From: Serripes groenlandicus
Lineage: Eukaryota > Mollusca > Bivalvia > Cardiida > Cardiidae
DNA length: 64,000 nucleotides
Reading direction: 5' to 3'
NCBI GenBank assembly: GCA_031761405.1
Contig: JASEVX010000011.1
Span: 29,924,629-29,988,628, forward strand
The notes under the pieces: model-generated
What the model was told of the DNA's origin: nothing
The model's database searches: none
What the model saw: the letters and a program-made list of their open reading frames with translations, nothing else
Made by a program: the position numbers and the translations under genes
Shown: positions 42,105 to 52,404 of the stretch, piece by piece
How positions within the stretch are numbered: the stretch's first letter is position 1
Layout of the letters: every line of letters starts with the position of its first letter

Positions 42105-44053
42105 CAGGGCCTCCGCTGTCGGTCGCCAAAGTCGCCAATTGCGAAGTAATAATCAAAGTGGCGAAGAAAGAAAGAATTTGCGAAAACGCTTGCAAAAGAA
42201 AATTTTCGGCAAATTCAGCCGCTATTTTGTTTTATAAATGCTCTAAGTCGCATACATTTCAACGGTATAAGCATTCTATTGAGTTTTGTATCACTGTGTA
42301 TGCGACTCGCGATAACTTTAATAGGTAACCAGTCTTGATATTTGACAATGTGAAGGTCAAGCGACTGTTGTTTTTCACACGTTTTATCAATATATCGGAC
42401 AAATTAGTGTGATGAACGATTGATCGATGTTTTTATTACCGATTAAAGAGGGAAGATCGTTAACAGTTTGTTTGTTTGTACTTTGATGTTTCTGATTGGA
42501 CGTACTTTTTAATTATACATGTGCTATTGCTAAAGACATGAATGAAATGCAAGAGAAAACAAGAGGCCCATGAGGGCCTATGCTCTACTGGTATGGTTCT
42601 TTGGTCATTTTCAATCCAGGGCATGTATGTATGGTGAAGCTCGGATAGTAAATGGAGGCTCTTTTGTGTTCACGAGCTGTATTATAGCAATTTTTACAAT
42701 TTCATGGGCCATAATCCAGTCTTGCATGGGCAGATCTGGCTGATTTTCAAAAGGAACCAAGCTCTCATCAATATTTAACTACTATCTAAGTTTGGTGAAG
42801 ATCAGATAGTAAATGGAGCCTCTATTGTGTTCACATGCTCAATTATAGCAATTTGGACAATTTCAAGGGCCATAATCCAGTCTTGCATAGGCGGATCTGG
42901 CTGGTTTACGAAAGGAACTGAGCTCTCATGGATATCTAACTACTGTATAAGTTTGGTTGAGATACAATCAAAAGTGAAGACTGTATCGTGTTAACAAGCT
43001 CTTTTATAGCAATTTTGACCATTTCAAGGGCCATAATCCAGTCATGCATGGGCGGATCTGGCTGGTTTTCGAAAGGAACCGAGCTCTCATGGATATCTAA
43101 CTACTGTATAAGTTTGGTTGAGATACAATCAAAAGTGAAGACTGTATCGTGTTAACAAGCTCTTTTATAGCAATTTTGACCATTTCAAGGGCCATAATCC
43201 AGTCATGCATGGGCGGATCTTGCTGGTTTTCGAAAGGAACCGAGCTCTTATGGATATCTAACTACTGTATAAGTTTGGTTGAGATACAATCAAAAAAGAA
43301 GACTGTATTGTGTTAACAAGCTCTTTTATAGCAATTTTGACCATTTCAAGGGCCATAATCCAGTCATGCATGGGCGGATCTTGCTGGTTTTTGAAAAGAA
43401 CCGAGCTCTTATGGATATCTGACTACTGTATAAGTTTAGTTGAGATACAATCAAAAGTGAAGACTGTATCGTGTTAACAAGCTCTTTTATAGCAATTTTG
43501 ACCATTTCAAGGGCCATAATCCAGTCATGCATGGGCGGATCTTGCTGGTTTTCGAAAGGAACCGAGCTCTCATGGATATCTAACTACTGTATAAGTTTAG
43601 TTGAGATACAATCAAAAGTGAAGACTGTATCGTGTTAACAAGCTCTTTTATAGCAATTTTGACCATTTCAAGGGCCATAATCCAGTCATGCATGGGCGGA
43701 TCTTGCTGGTTTTCGAAAGGAACCGAGCTCTCATGGATATCTAACTACTGTATAAGTTTAGTTGAGATACAATCAAAAGTGAAGACTGTATCGTGTTAAC
43801 AAGAAATTGTTTACGGACGGACGGACACACGCACGCACGCACGCACGACGGACAAATCGCCACGACATAAGCCCTTCTGGCCTTTGGCCAGTAGAGCTAA
43901 AAACAATACATTTTGTTTTACTGTGTTTTTTATACCCATTATCCGTTGATTACTTTTTTAATTGGCTTCAAAGTTGGCTCAAATTTTGGCTCCTTTTTTT
44001 TCAATTTGGCGAAAGTGTTGGCGAAAGAAAAAAAATAGCCAGGGGAGGCCCTG
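42105..44053. mobile_element. Possible hAT-like element carrying a P3 pearl array
   Basis: Ends CAGGGCCTCCGCTG and, as complement of the right end, CAGGGCCTCCCCTG; GCCAAAGTCGCCAATT-type repeats are near both ends. The CAGGG tip suggests hAT. No clean 8-bp duplication is visible (AATAACTT versus AGCTTATT), so the call is tentative. Confidence 0.55.
42558..43902 (+). mobile_element. P3 pearl-like element, homogeneous 160-bp array
   Basis: AACAAGAGGCCCATGAGGGCC gives AACAAGA plus a 5' hairpin (AGGCCC..GGGCCT), then GCTCTACTGG. About eight units follow; GCTCTTTTATAGCAATTTTG begins at about 42999, 43159, 43319, 43480 and 43641, a regular 160-bp period with few differences. The linker is GGACGGACGGACACACGC and the 3' end CTGGCC-TTT-GGCCAG with CCAGTAGAGCTAAAA. 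GCTCTACTGG/CCAGTAGAGC are subterminal inverted repeats. Confidence 0.85.
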
Positions 44054-44073
44054 AGCTTATTATAATATCTTAT

Positions 44074-44450
44074 AACCCTTCCCACCTGCAGGCACTTTCT
44101 GACACATTAACAGCAGACGACATTTAACATTGTGGCAAGAGTAGAAATTGCTTATAATGGGCAAATTCTTCCTTTGCCACAATGATTTAAACTATGTTTA
44201 ATTATTGTAATATTGTAACTTTATTTTTGGAGATTTTCAATATTTTGTTGTTCCAAACTTTATTTTGATTATATAAGCACTTCATATTTGACATTAACAC
44301 ACCTTAGTGCTTTCTGCCAACTCTGCAGCAGAAGAATAAACAACATCTAAGTGAGTAATTTCTCCATTTGTCACAATGTAAAACTACTTTACTTTTATTT
44401 ACACTTCTGCTGCAGATTTGTTGTATGTATGAAAGGGTTATATATACATA
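44074..44450 (+). mobile_element. Two decayed MITE copies (ACATA)
   Basis: ATAACCCTTCCCACCTGCAG at the start; a second set of TGCCAACTCTGCAGCAGAAG, TTTCTCCATTTGTCACAATG and TTGTTGTATGTATGAAAGGG at 44320-44445. Confidence 0.6.
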
Positions 44451-44598
44451 GAGGATATTTCATAAGTGTTTTATTTATTATCACTTTTATTAAACAAGTT
44501 TACTAAGATGATATGCTGCGCGCCTTGGCGAGCATTATATTCAGCTAAGTCAACGAGTTTAATAAAAGTAATTATGAATAAACACGAATGAGATATAC
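44451..44598. repeat. Foldback with about 45-bp arms
   Basis: The left arm ends with CACTTTTATTAAAC (44482-44495 region) and the right arm begins GTTTAATAAAAGTAATTATG. The pairing continues outward to GATATTTCAT/ATGAGATATAC with mismatches. The loop contains CTGCGCGCCTTGGCGAGCA. Confidence 0.55.
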
Positions 44599-44734
44599 TA
44601 TTTATCACATAAAGTGATTTATGAGGCGTATTTCGGAAAAATGTCGTTAACCATATTTCTACATGAAATTTACCGGTTTTGGTGTCAAAGTGACTTAAAT
44701 TATGACGTCAAAGCGCTGATGTGACTACATTTTC

Positions 44735-44792
44735 CTAGTTTGGTTTCCGTGTTGTAACAAAGATTTGAGTGTAAGACTGGAAACCAAACTAG
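44735..44792. repeat. 14-bp perfect inverted repeat
   Basis: CTAGTTTGGTTTCC at 44735-44748 pairs with GGAAACCAAACTAG at 44779-44792 across a 30-base loop. Confidence 0.6.
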
Positions 44793-44799
44793 TAGTGTC

Positions 44800-45416
44800 A
44801 TATGATATTTGTGTAGCCTGTCATATGATAATTATGTAATGGCATTTTGACAATCCCAGACATGTCGGGCTTAATGTGATAATTAGAGATATTAATTAAG
44901 TCCATAAAATAAAGGGAAAAACAATGCAATGCACATGAAACTGATTGCCTTGATTCCAAATGGGAAGACAACAAGTCAATCCAAAGCACAAACAAATATC
45001 CAGAATGTTATGACACAGTAACATTTTATTCCACCAACATCAATGGACATAATGGCATTTCAAGAAAGTGACGAAAAATGATCCAGTCTACAAGGAAAAA
45101 TCAATGTTGCATGATGCATAATTGAGAACCAGTCTTCCAGCTCCTGTATCGGGCAACAGACTCCATTTATATGCAGTTTTAAATATCATGGTTAAAATGT
45201 TGGCATTCAGAAGGAATAACTCATACATATTTTACTAGAATTTGGTTATTTCACTGAATAAACGATATTCCTCCACTTTTTTGCAATATCTATAATCTAC
45301 CATATTTCTAATTGGTATTATGACACTTTAAAGAGTATTTTTAGTGTGCTAAATTAACATGGAAAAAATTCCTACATGTATATAAATGATACATTACAAG
45401 AACTGCTTGCTATGAA
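44800..45416. other. Unassigned stretch
   Basis: Nothing recognised. The small minus-strand frame at 44798-44995 has no domain. Confidence 0.5.
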
Positions 45417-45643
45417 TTAACCCTTTCCCACATACAACAATTCACAGCAGACAATTTTGAAACTGTACCACACAAATATAGAAAAATCTCTTTAAACTAA
45501 AGTGCAATAATTAAATAGAGGTGACAACTTGGTGACCAAAGGAGAAATTGCTCGTTTTGAGCAATTCCTTCTTTTGTTGCCATGTTTTCAAAAAGCCATC
45601 TGCTGCAGGGGTCAGAAAGCGTATATATGAGGGAAAGGGTTAA
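45417..45643 (-). mobile_element. MITE, complete (mixed tips)
   Basis: The left tip is ACATA type (TTAACCCTTTCCCACATACA) and the right tip TCATA type (ATGAGGGAAAGGGTTAA), so it is a recombinant between subfamilies. Confidence 0.9.
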
Positions 45644-45758
45644 GCTAAAGACAGACAACAGCTCGGCATCTATACCACCATCCATCTCTTTATAACTTGT
45701 ACCATTTAAGACATCTTTTGTGACATTTCTTCATCTCTAAATAATAGCAATCATGATG

Positions 45759-45991
45759 CTAACCCTTTCCCTCATACGACAATTCTGCAGCAGACGACTT
45801 TGAACGTATTTTGTCAAAACATAGAAAATCTCCATAATTTAATAGATAACCAGCTATGACTAAAAGTGGAAAACATTGTGGCAAAAGGAGAAATTGCACG
45901 TTTTGTGCAATTTCTTCTTTTGTCACTATGTTTTCAAAAAGCCGTCTGCTGCAGAGGCGTCCGAAAGCGTTTATATGAGGGAAAGGGTTAA
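45759..45991 (-). mobile_element. MITE, complete (TCATA), CAC/GTG hairpin
   Basis: CTAACCCTTTCCCTCATACG to TATGAGGGAAAGGGTTAA. One flank is CTAA instead of TTAA. Confidence 0.93.
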
Positions 45992-46159
45992 TGGGGTGGG
46001 AAATTCAATGCATTGTAATGTTATATGAGCGATTTTGCCTGTCTCATGCAAAACATTTGCAACTACATTTTTTCGCAATGGGCCGTAACAACCGTTTTGC
46101 ACGAATCCAATGATTTGTAGAAATTTGAAAGGTATAATATTACATACCCTTCAATTGTA

Positions 46160-46247
46160 TTTCGGTTTTGTAAGTTTTTCTTGGGTATAAAATTACCAGG
46201 GGTTTATCCAGACATCAGACTGTAATGTAATCCCTGCAACCATGAGG
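46160..46247 (-). mobile_element. SINE family S3 fragment
   Basis: TTCTTGGGTATAAAATTACC, GGTTTATCCAGACATCAGAC and AATCCCTGCAACCATGAGG, cut off at the next MITE. Confidence 0.6.
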
Positions 46248-46492
46248 TTAACCCCTTTTCCACATACAACAATTCTGCAGCAGATGACTTTGAAATCATC
46301 TGGCAAAAAATGTGTAAAATCTCTATGAAAAATGAAAAAAATGAAACTTTAAATATTGAAGAGTTGAAAAATATTGTGGAAAAATGAGAAAATTTGCACG
46401 TTTTGAGCAATTTCTTCTTTTGTCACAATGTTTTCAAAAAGTCATCTGCTGCAGAGACGTTGGAAAGTGTCTATATGTGGGAAAGGATTTAA
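46248..46492 (-). mobile_element. MITE, complete (ACATA)
   Basis: TTAACCCCTTTTCCACATAC to ATGTGGGAAAGGATTTAA; the hairpin is partly mispaired. Confidence 0.88.
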
Positions 46493-46509
46493 GTAATTTA
46501 TTTATTGAT

Positions 46510-46728
46510 AGGCATTTACTTACACGCTTTCTGACACCTCTGCAGCAGAAGACTTTTGAAAACATTGTGGTAAAAAAAAAATTGCTCAAGATGAGCAATT
46601 TCTTCTTTTGCCACAATGTTTTCCACTTTTATCATGGACTATCCGTTCAATTATAGAGATTTTCCATTTTGTAACAAAATATGTTCAAAGGAGTCTGCTG
46701 CAGATTTATTGTATGTCGGAAAGGGTTC
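46510..46728 (+). mobile_element. MITE, left tip lost
   Basis: TACACGCTTTCTGACACCTC to TATGTCGGAAAGGGTTCA; hairpin AAATTGCTCAAGATGAGC. Confidence 0.8.
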
Positions 46729-46732
46729 ATCA

Positions 46733-46855
46733 CAACTGGCCGCCATCAGACATAGACTTTTAGCCCATTGGTTAAAGACCAATGAAGCTATTTACAGTGA
46801 CCTTGACATGTTCATCCATGAGAAAGAACTTGATATTGAATGACTTAGCCGAGAT
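46733..46855 (-). mobile_element. SINE family S2 fragment
   Basis: ACTGGCCGCCATCAGACATA, TTTAGCCCATTGGTTAAAGA and GACTTAGCCGAGATTCAAGC correspond to S2 middle and head sequence. Confidence 0.6.
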
Positions 46856-46913
46856 TCAAGCACATGGTCCTTGGATCCATTATAGCACTTAAAAGCCAAT
46901 ACTGAATAATTAT

Positions 46914-47310
46914 TTAGCCCTATCCCATTTTTGCATTGACAGCAGATGACTTAACCCTTTCCCTCATATAGACGCTTTCTGACACCTCTGCAGCAGACGG
47001 CTTTTTGAAAACAGTGACAAAAGAAGAAATTGCACAAAACAAGCAATTTCTCCTTTTGCCACAATGTTTTCCACTTTTTGTCATAGGTTATCCATTCAAT
47101 TATGGAGATTTTCTATGTTTTGACAAAATACGTTCAAAGTCGTCTGCTGCAGTATTGTCGTATGAGGGAAAGGGTTAACATTGTTGCAAAAGGAAATATT
47201 TCTCATAATGAGCAAATTCCCTTTTTGACAAAATTATACTTTCATATTTCAGAAATATTCATATTTTTGCCAGGATGTTTTCAAAGTTGTAAGTGGGAAA
47301 AGGTTCAGAC
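46914..47310 (+). mobile_element. Old MITE (ACATA) hosting a young MITE
   Basis: Left piece TTTAGCCCTATCCCATTTTT to GCAGATGAC (to 46950) and right piece CATTGTTGCAAAAGGAAATA to TAAGTGGGAAAAGGTTCA (47179-47310) join at a TTAA. Confidence 0.75.
46951..47178 (+). mobile_element. MITE, complete (TCATA), nested in MITE
   Basis: TTAACCCTTTCCCTCATATA to TATGAGGGAAAGGGTTAA. One hairpin arm is AC, the other AAGC (one mispair). It is inserted in the arm of an older copy. Confidence 0.95.
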
Positions 47311-47979
47311 TTTTGTTTGTTCCGGCTAGGTATCAAACTCCAAAATCCCCTTCTGTTACACTGGATGGAACTGGTTGATATGGTTGATTAGGAATGAGAT
47401 GAGAAGAATTTGTTAGTAAATTTACAGAGTATTACGCCACATTGAAACCATCAGAGGCATGTTCAAGAAGAATTACAACTGTAGCCATAAAAACATCAAA
47501 TACGCATAAACAATTGAACGGTTTGGATGTGTTCTTGAAATCAATTGATTTTCTACAACAGATAGGACTACCTGGCAAGTAAATAAATAGGCCAGGTAAA
47601 TATTTGTGTTTCTATGGTGGACATTTAACTATCTATGAAAAATAAACCCAAACCATTTCCTGTTCTATTTTCTACATCAGGTCGAAACTTGCCAATATAT
47701 TAATTGCTTCTAGACTTAATTTTCATGTCAATATATTAATTAGTATTTCATTTCTTTTTTCATAGGCTATACATGCAAAATGAATATAAGCTGATCTTGT
47801 TCCAAAATGTAGTTACAATCATTTTGCATAAAGCCATTTTTGGTATGTCTCAGCATTGATAAGTAACTAATAATACAATTTCGGTTTAACGACGGGTAAT
47901 ATGTTTTTGACCACTTTTCCCTTGTTATTTTATTCTTTTCCATTTACACAGATGACTTTTGAAGCCTCTGTGGCAGACT
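47311..47979. other. Unassigned stretch
   Basis: Nothing recognised apart from a GATGACTTTTGAAGCCTCTG scrap at about 47951 that resembles a MITE arm. Confidence 0.5.
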
Positions 47980-48197
47980 TTAAACCCATTCCCACATACA
48001 ACAAATCTGCAGCATTGAAACCACCTAGAGAAAATATCTATCTGAGTGAAAAAAATGAATATTAGATATAGAGTTGAAAACATTGTGGTAAAAGGGGACA
48101 TTGCTCATCATGAGCAATTTCTCCTTTTGCCACAATGTTTTCAAAAGCTGTCTGCTGTAGAGGCATCAGAAAGGGTCTGTAAATGGGAATTGGTTAA
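47980..48197 (-). mobile_element. MITE, complete (ACATA)
   Basis: TTAAACCCATTCCCACATAC to AAATGGGAATTGGTTAA. The matching changes CCCATTCCC / GGGAATTGG keep partial pairing; the CATCATGAGC hairpin is intact. Confidence 0.88.
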
Positions 48198-48208
48198 TAA
48201 CATGCAGA

Positions 48209-49844
48209 AACAAGAGTACCACAAACGGTACATAATACGCCCGTCAGGAACTTCTTTGTAAGTTTCCTGTTTGTTTTGATATATTGTTTGTTTGTAAAAA
48301 GTTAATAAAGTCGTTCAGGAATAAGTTGTTAAAGAATAATGGGAAACTATGAAAAATGCATAACTCATGCAGAAATTGACAAATATTCCAAGTCCAAAAA
48401 GGGGCATAACTGATTCAAAAATTGACGAAATCCCAGGAAATGTGAACTTGATCTGTGACACATGATTACAAAGCCATATACAAAATTTCAGGTCAATAGC
48501 TGAAAGTATGTAGGAAAAAAAGCGGAAAACCAATAGTCTAAGTCCAAAAAGGGGCATAACTCATTCAAAAAGTGACGAAATCCGAGGAAATGTGAACTTG
48601 ATCTGTGACACATGATAACAAAGCCATATACAAAATTTCAGGTCAATAGCTCAAAGAATGTAGGAAAAAAATGTGGAAAACCAATATTCTAAGTCCAAAA
48701 AGGGGCATAACTGATTCAAAAATTGACGAAATGCCAGGAAATGTGAACTTGATCTGTGACACATGATTACAAAGCCATATACAAAATTTCAGGTCAATAG
48801 CTGAAAGTATGTAGGAAAAAAAGCGGAAAACCAATAGTCTAAGTCCAAAAAGGGGCATAACTCATTCAAAAACTGACGAAATCCGAGGAAATGTAAACTT
48901 GATCTGTGACACATGATTACAAAGCCATATACAAAATTTCAGGTCAATAGCTCAAAGAATGTAGTAAAAAAGTGTGGAAAACCAATATTCTAAGTCCAAA
49001 AAGGGGCATAACTCATTCAAAAATTGACGAAATTCGAGGAAAGGTGAACTTGATCTGTGACACATGATTACAAAGCCATATACAAAATTTCAGGTCAATA
49101 GCTCAAAGTATGTAGTAAAAAAGTGCGGAAAACCAATATTCTAAGTCCAAAAAGGGGCATAACTCATTAAAGAATTGACGAAATTCAAGGAAATGTGAAC
49201 TTGATCTGTGACACTTGATTACAAAGCCATATACATAATTTCAGCTCAATACATAAAAGCATGTAGAAAAAAAGTGCGGAAAACAAATATTCTAAGTCCA
49301 AAAAGGGGCATAACTCATTCAAAAACTGACGAAATCCCAGGAAATGTGAACTTGATCTGTAACACATGATTACAAAGCCATATACAAAATTTCAGGTCAA
49401 TAGCTCAAAGAATGTAGGAAAAAAGTGTGGAAAACCAATATTCTTAGTCCAAAAAGGGGCATAACTCATTAAAAAAGTTGACGAAATTCGAGAAAAGGTG
49501 AACTTGGTCTGTGACACTTGATTACAAAGCCATGCATATACATAATTTCAGGTCAATACATCAAAGCATGTAGAAAAAAATTGCGGAAAACAAATATTCT
49601 AAGTCCAAAAAGGGGCATAACTCATTCAAAAATTGACGAAATCCCAGGAAATATGAACTTGATATGTAACACATCACTACAAAGCCTTATACAAAATTTC
49701 AGCTCAATAGCTCAAAGTATGTAAGAAAAAAGTGCAGAAAACCCGAACGGACGGACAGAGGGATGGACGGACGGAGGGACGGACGGAGGGAGGGACATGA
49801 CCATACCATAATACGTACCGTTTTTAAGAAACGGTCGTATAAAA
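48209..49844 (+). mobile_element. P5 pearl-like element, nine or more units
   Basis: AACAAGAGTACC..GGTAC gives AACAAGA plus a 5' hairpin, then ATACGCCCGT. Units of about 150 bp share AGTCCAAAAAGGGGCATAAC and TACAAAATTTCAGGTCAATA. The linker is GGACGGACGGAGGGACGGAC and the 3' hairpin ACCGTTT..GAAACGGT ends in CGTATAAAA. The 5' ATACGCCCGT pairs with the 3' ACGGTCGTAT at 9 of 10 positions. Alternating units (Ab-type pattern in 48360-48960) suggest dimer-wise expansion. Confidence 0.85.
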
Positions 49845-50006
49845 ACTAGAAATATCACTGAAGATGATAAATACCCCCTAAACAGCACCTTGACCTACAT
49901 CATAACTTAATAAGTAAAAGGGCCATAACTCTGTAAAATAACATGCAATTGTAACCCCTTTAGGATATGCACATCTCCTCTTGGTATAGAAGGGGGTATA
50001 AAAACT
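49845..50006 (+). mobile_element. P4 pearl-like element, deleted form, head-to-tail with P5
   Basis: AACTAGAAATATCACTGAAG and ATACCCCCTAAACAGCACC, less than one core unit, ending GAAGGGGGTATAAAA. It starts directly at the 3' end of P5. Confidence 0.75.
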
Positions 50007-50055
50007 GACGTTGAATCCATGCTAAAGGATACAAAGTGATATTGCTTTATTGACT

Positions 50056-50105
50056 GATTAATTGGGGTTTAACGCCGTTTTTAACAATTTCTCAGTTAGA
50101 TTATA
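50056..50105 (-). mobile_element. SINE 3' domain fragment
   Basis: GATTAATTGGGGTTTAACGC, CGTTTTTAACAATTTCTCAG: tail and shared domain only. Confidence 0.6.
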
Positions 50106-50229
50106 ACTTACCGCTTTACAAAAGCTCCTTGAAACATTACATGACTAATTTGTAAAACAGTGAAGGGCCAGATGAGACTGTGCAGATGTGCAAACTGATC
50201 TGGTTTTACACTAGACTTTATTAAATGCC

Positions 50230-50461
50230 CTAACCCTTTCCCGCATATAGACGCTTTCTGACGCCTCTGCAGCAGACGGCTTTTTGAAAACATGCTGACA
50301 AAAGAAGAAATTGCTCAAAAAAAGCAATTTCTCCCTTTGTCACCAATTGTTTTCAACTCGATTCAATTTTCGTACTTTTATTTAAAGGGAGTTTCCAGTT
50401 TTTTTCGGGCATGTTTTTAATGTCGTCTGCTTCAGATTTGTTGTTTGTAGAAAAGGATTAA
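50230..50461 (+). mobile_element. MITE, complete (ACATA-like)
   Basis: CTAACCCTTTCCCGCATATA to TTTGTAGAAAAGGATTAA; hairpin GAAATTGCTCAAAAAAAGC with one mispair. Confidence 0.88.
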
Positions 50462-50497
50462 TTAGGGTTGGTTTTCACAGAGTGCCACTCAATTATA

Positions 50498-50660
50498 TTT
50501 GTTTTTTTGGGGTTTTTTACGCCGCTTTCAACATTATTCAAGTTATATCACGGCGACAGTTCACTTATTCATGATCCCTGGGTAAACAAACCAGTACTAG
50601 GCTAGAAAATATGCCTTGCCTAAGGGCACTCCACCATGACCGTAGTGCCGCGACTGGGGA
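50498..50660 (-). mobile_element. SINE family S1, head truncated
   Basis: Shared 3' domain (TTTTACGCCGCTTTCAACAT), S1 body (TTCATGATCCCTGGGTAAAC, TAAGGGCACTCCACCATGAC), ending GCCGCGACTGGGGA. Confidence 0.8.
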
Positions 50661-50744
50661 TTAATTTGGACAAAGAATACATATTTATTCATTTACATAA
50701 TTATGTAACTCAGATAGGTTACTCGAAAGTTACATGAGATGTAA

Positions 50745-51115
50745 CTTTTACCGACTATAAAAGCATATATAAGCAAACTTATGGAAAGTCTCTATTAATG
50801 AAAGTATATTATTGAAGAGTTTAAAGAATAAAGGAAAAAGGGGGAAATTGCTCTTTAAATTGATAAGCATTTTGTCCTTTAATACAATTAATGTTTTTTT
50901 AAATGTCGTCTGCTACCGATGTGTCAAAAAGCATATAAATTGGGAAACGATTAATGTACTAGGCTTTGAAAACAATTGTGGATAAAAACGTAATATATAT
51001 CAGATTGAAACTCTAGTTTATATACACATTATTAGAAAAGGAGTAATTTTTAAAATTTAATAATTTCTCCTTTTTCAATGATGCTTTCAAAAGTTGTCTG
51101 CATAGGTAAAGGATA
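50745..51115 (-). mobile_element. Two decayed MITE copies
   Basis: First: ATGGAAAGTCTCTATTAATG to TAAATTGGGAAACGATTAA (to 50954). Second: AGGCTTTGAAAACAATTGTG to TTGTCTGCATAGGTAAAGGA (to about 51113). Confidence 0.5.
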
Positions 51116-51334
51116 AAGTTCATTAAGTCCAGAAAGTGGTCAGGTAATGGTCATTTCCTCCAATCACCATTAATCAAGCCTATATGTTGATAAAACACGA
51201 TCTCAGGCAATGACTAAGCCTATAAAATTATCAATGAACCATTTCAAAGCCATTTAACCCTTTCCCTAATGAAAACATCTTTTAACTCACATGTATACAG
51301 TAACAAATCTGAACAACAACAAGACACCTAATTT

Positions 51335-51520
51335 GGTTGTTCTGGTGTTTTACGCCGTTTTCAACATTATTTCAGATATATCACGGCGACAGTTCACTTT
51401 TTCATTACCCCTGGGTAAACAAACCAGTACTAGGCTAGGAAATGTGCCTTGCCGAAGGGCACTCCACCATGACTGTCATGCTGCCACTGGTGGATCGTAC
51501 CTTAGGGACGCCAAAACTTG
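51335..51520 (-). mobile_element. SINE family S1
   Basis: TGGTGTTTTACGCCGTTTTC, ACCCCTGGGTAAACAAACCA, GAAGGGCACTCCACCATGAC, ending near GCCACTGGTGGATCGTACC. Preceded by a MITE tip at 51254 (TTTAACCCTTTCCC). Confidence 0.75.
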
Positions 51521-51594
51521 TCTGCATGTAAGAAAGGTTTAATGTAGTAGTAGAAACAAGAAAAACACTGCCACCTCTTTATTCAGCATTTATA

Positions 51595-52025
51595 TTGATT
51601 GATAGATTGATTGATTGATTGGATAAGGTGTAATCCTTTCCCACATACTACAAATCTGCAGCAGATGACTTTAAAAAAGTCTAGGCAAAAGCACAGAAAA
51701 ATCCCTTTAAATGAAAGAGCAATAATTGAATCGAGTTGAAGGTGTCAGAAAGCATCTATATGAGGGAAAGGCTTAATGTCGATTTCAACAATTTTCCAAA
51801 CATTATCACAACATCACTCTCACCAGTACTCAACACATGTCTTTCCAAGCAAATATTGGCTGCCTTTTCACAGACATTGGCCCACTTTGATGAAAAATGA
51901 ATGATGCATGTCCCACTGACTTTTGCCAAGCATCATAGGGAATGACTAATTTGGCCAAGCTGGGATTCAAACTAACAACCCCTGGATTGACAGACCGCAA
52001 TGGTACCTACTGAGCTATCGGGGCT
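51595..52025 (-). mobile_element. SINE family S2, full length, split by a short MITE
   Basis: Tail GATTGATTGATTGATTGG, MITE at 51628-51776, then body and a minus-strand head with box A GATAGCTCAGTAGGTACC and box B TAGTTTGAATCCCAG. Confidence 0.8.
51628..51776 (-). mobile_element. MITE with internal deletion, nested in SINE
   Basis: TGTAATCCTTTCCCACATAC to TATGAGGGAAAGGCTTAA. The hairpin and most of the right arm are deleted; the left tip is ACATA and the right tip TCATA. Confidence 0.85.
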
Positions 52026-52163
52026 TGCTTTCAGCACTTATAAGATTCTCGATATCCTTTCAGATTTCAAGGGTCTTTTATAATATTACAACATTTTTCA
52101 CTTTCATAATTTTGACACCCAAACATTTAAACTCTTTTAAAAACTATAAGGTTTTTTTCAAAT

Positions 52164-52399
52164 CAGTTCCCTCATACCACAATTCTGCAGCAGATGACTT
52201 TGAACATATTTTGTCAAAAAAAAGAAAATCTCTATAATTGAATGGATAACCTTCTATAATGACTAAAAATGGAAAGCATTGAGGCAAAAGGAGAAATTGC
52301 TTGTTTTGAGCAATTTCTTCTTTTGTCACTATGTTTTCAAAAAGCTGTCTGCTGCAGAGGCTTCAGACTTTTAAGCATCTATATGAGGGAAAGGGTTAA
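52164..52399 (-). mobile_element. MITE (TCATA), left tip lost
   Basis: CAGTTCCCTCATACCACAAT to TATGAGGGAAAGGGTTAA; the right arm has an insertion (TCAGACTTTTAAGCATC). Confidence 0.88.
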
Positions 52400-52404
52400 G
52401 AGAA

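Noticed and set aside
42083..42328. Lysine/arginine-rich open frames near 42.1-42.3 kb as a transposase piece
   Set aside because: No transposase motif; the basic residues come from AG-rich subterminal repeats of the hAT-like element.
43820..43860. GCAC/GACGG repeats as microsatellites
   Set aside because: They occupy the constant linker position before the pearl 3' hairpin in all families.
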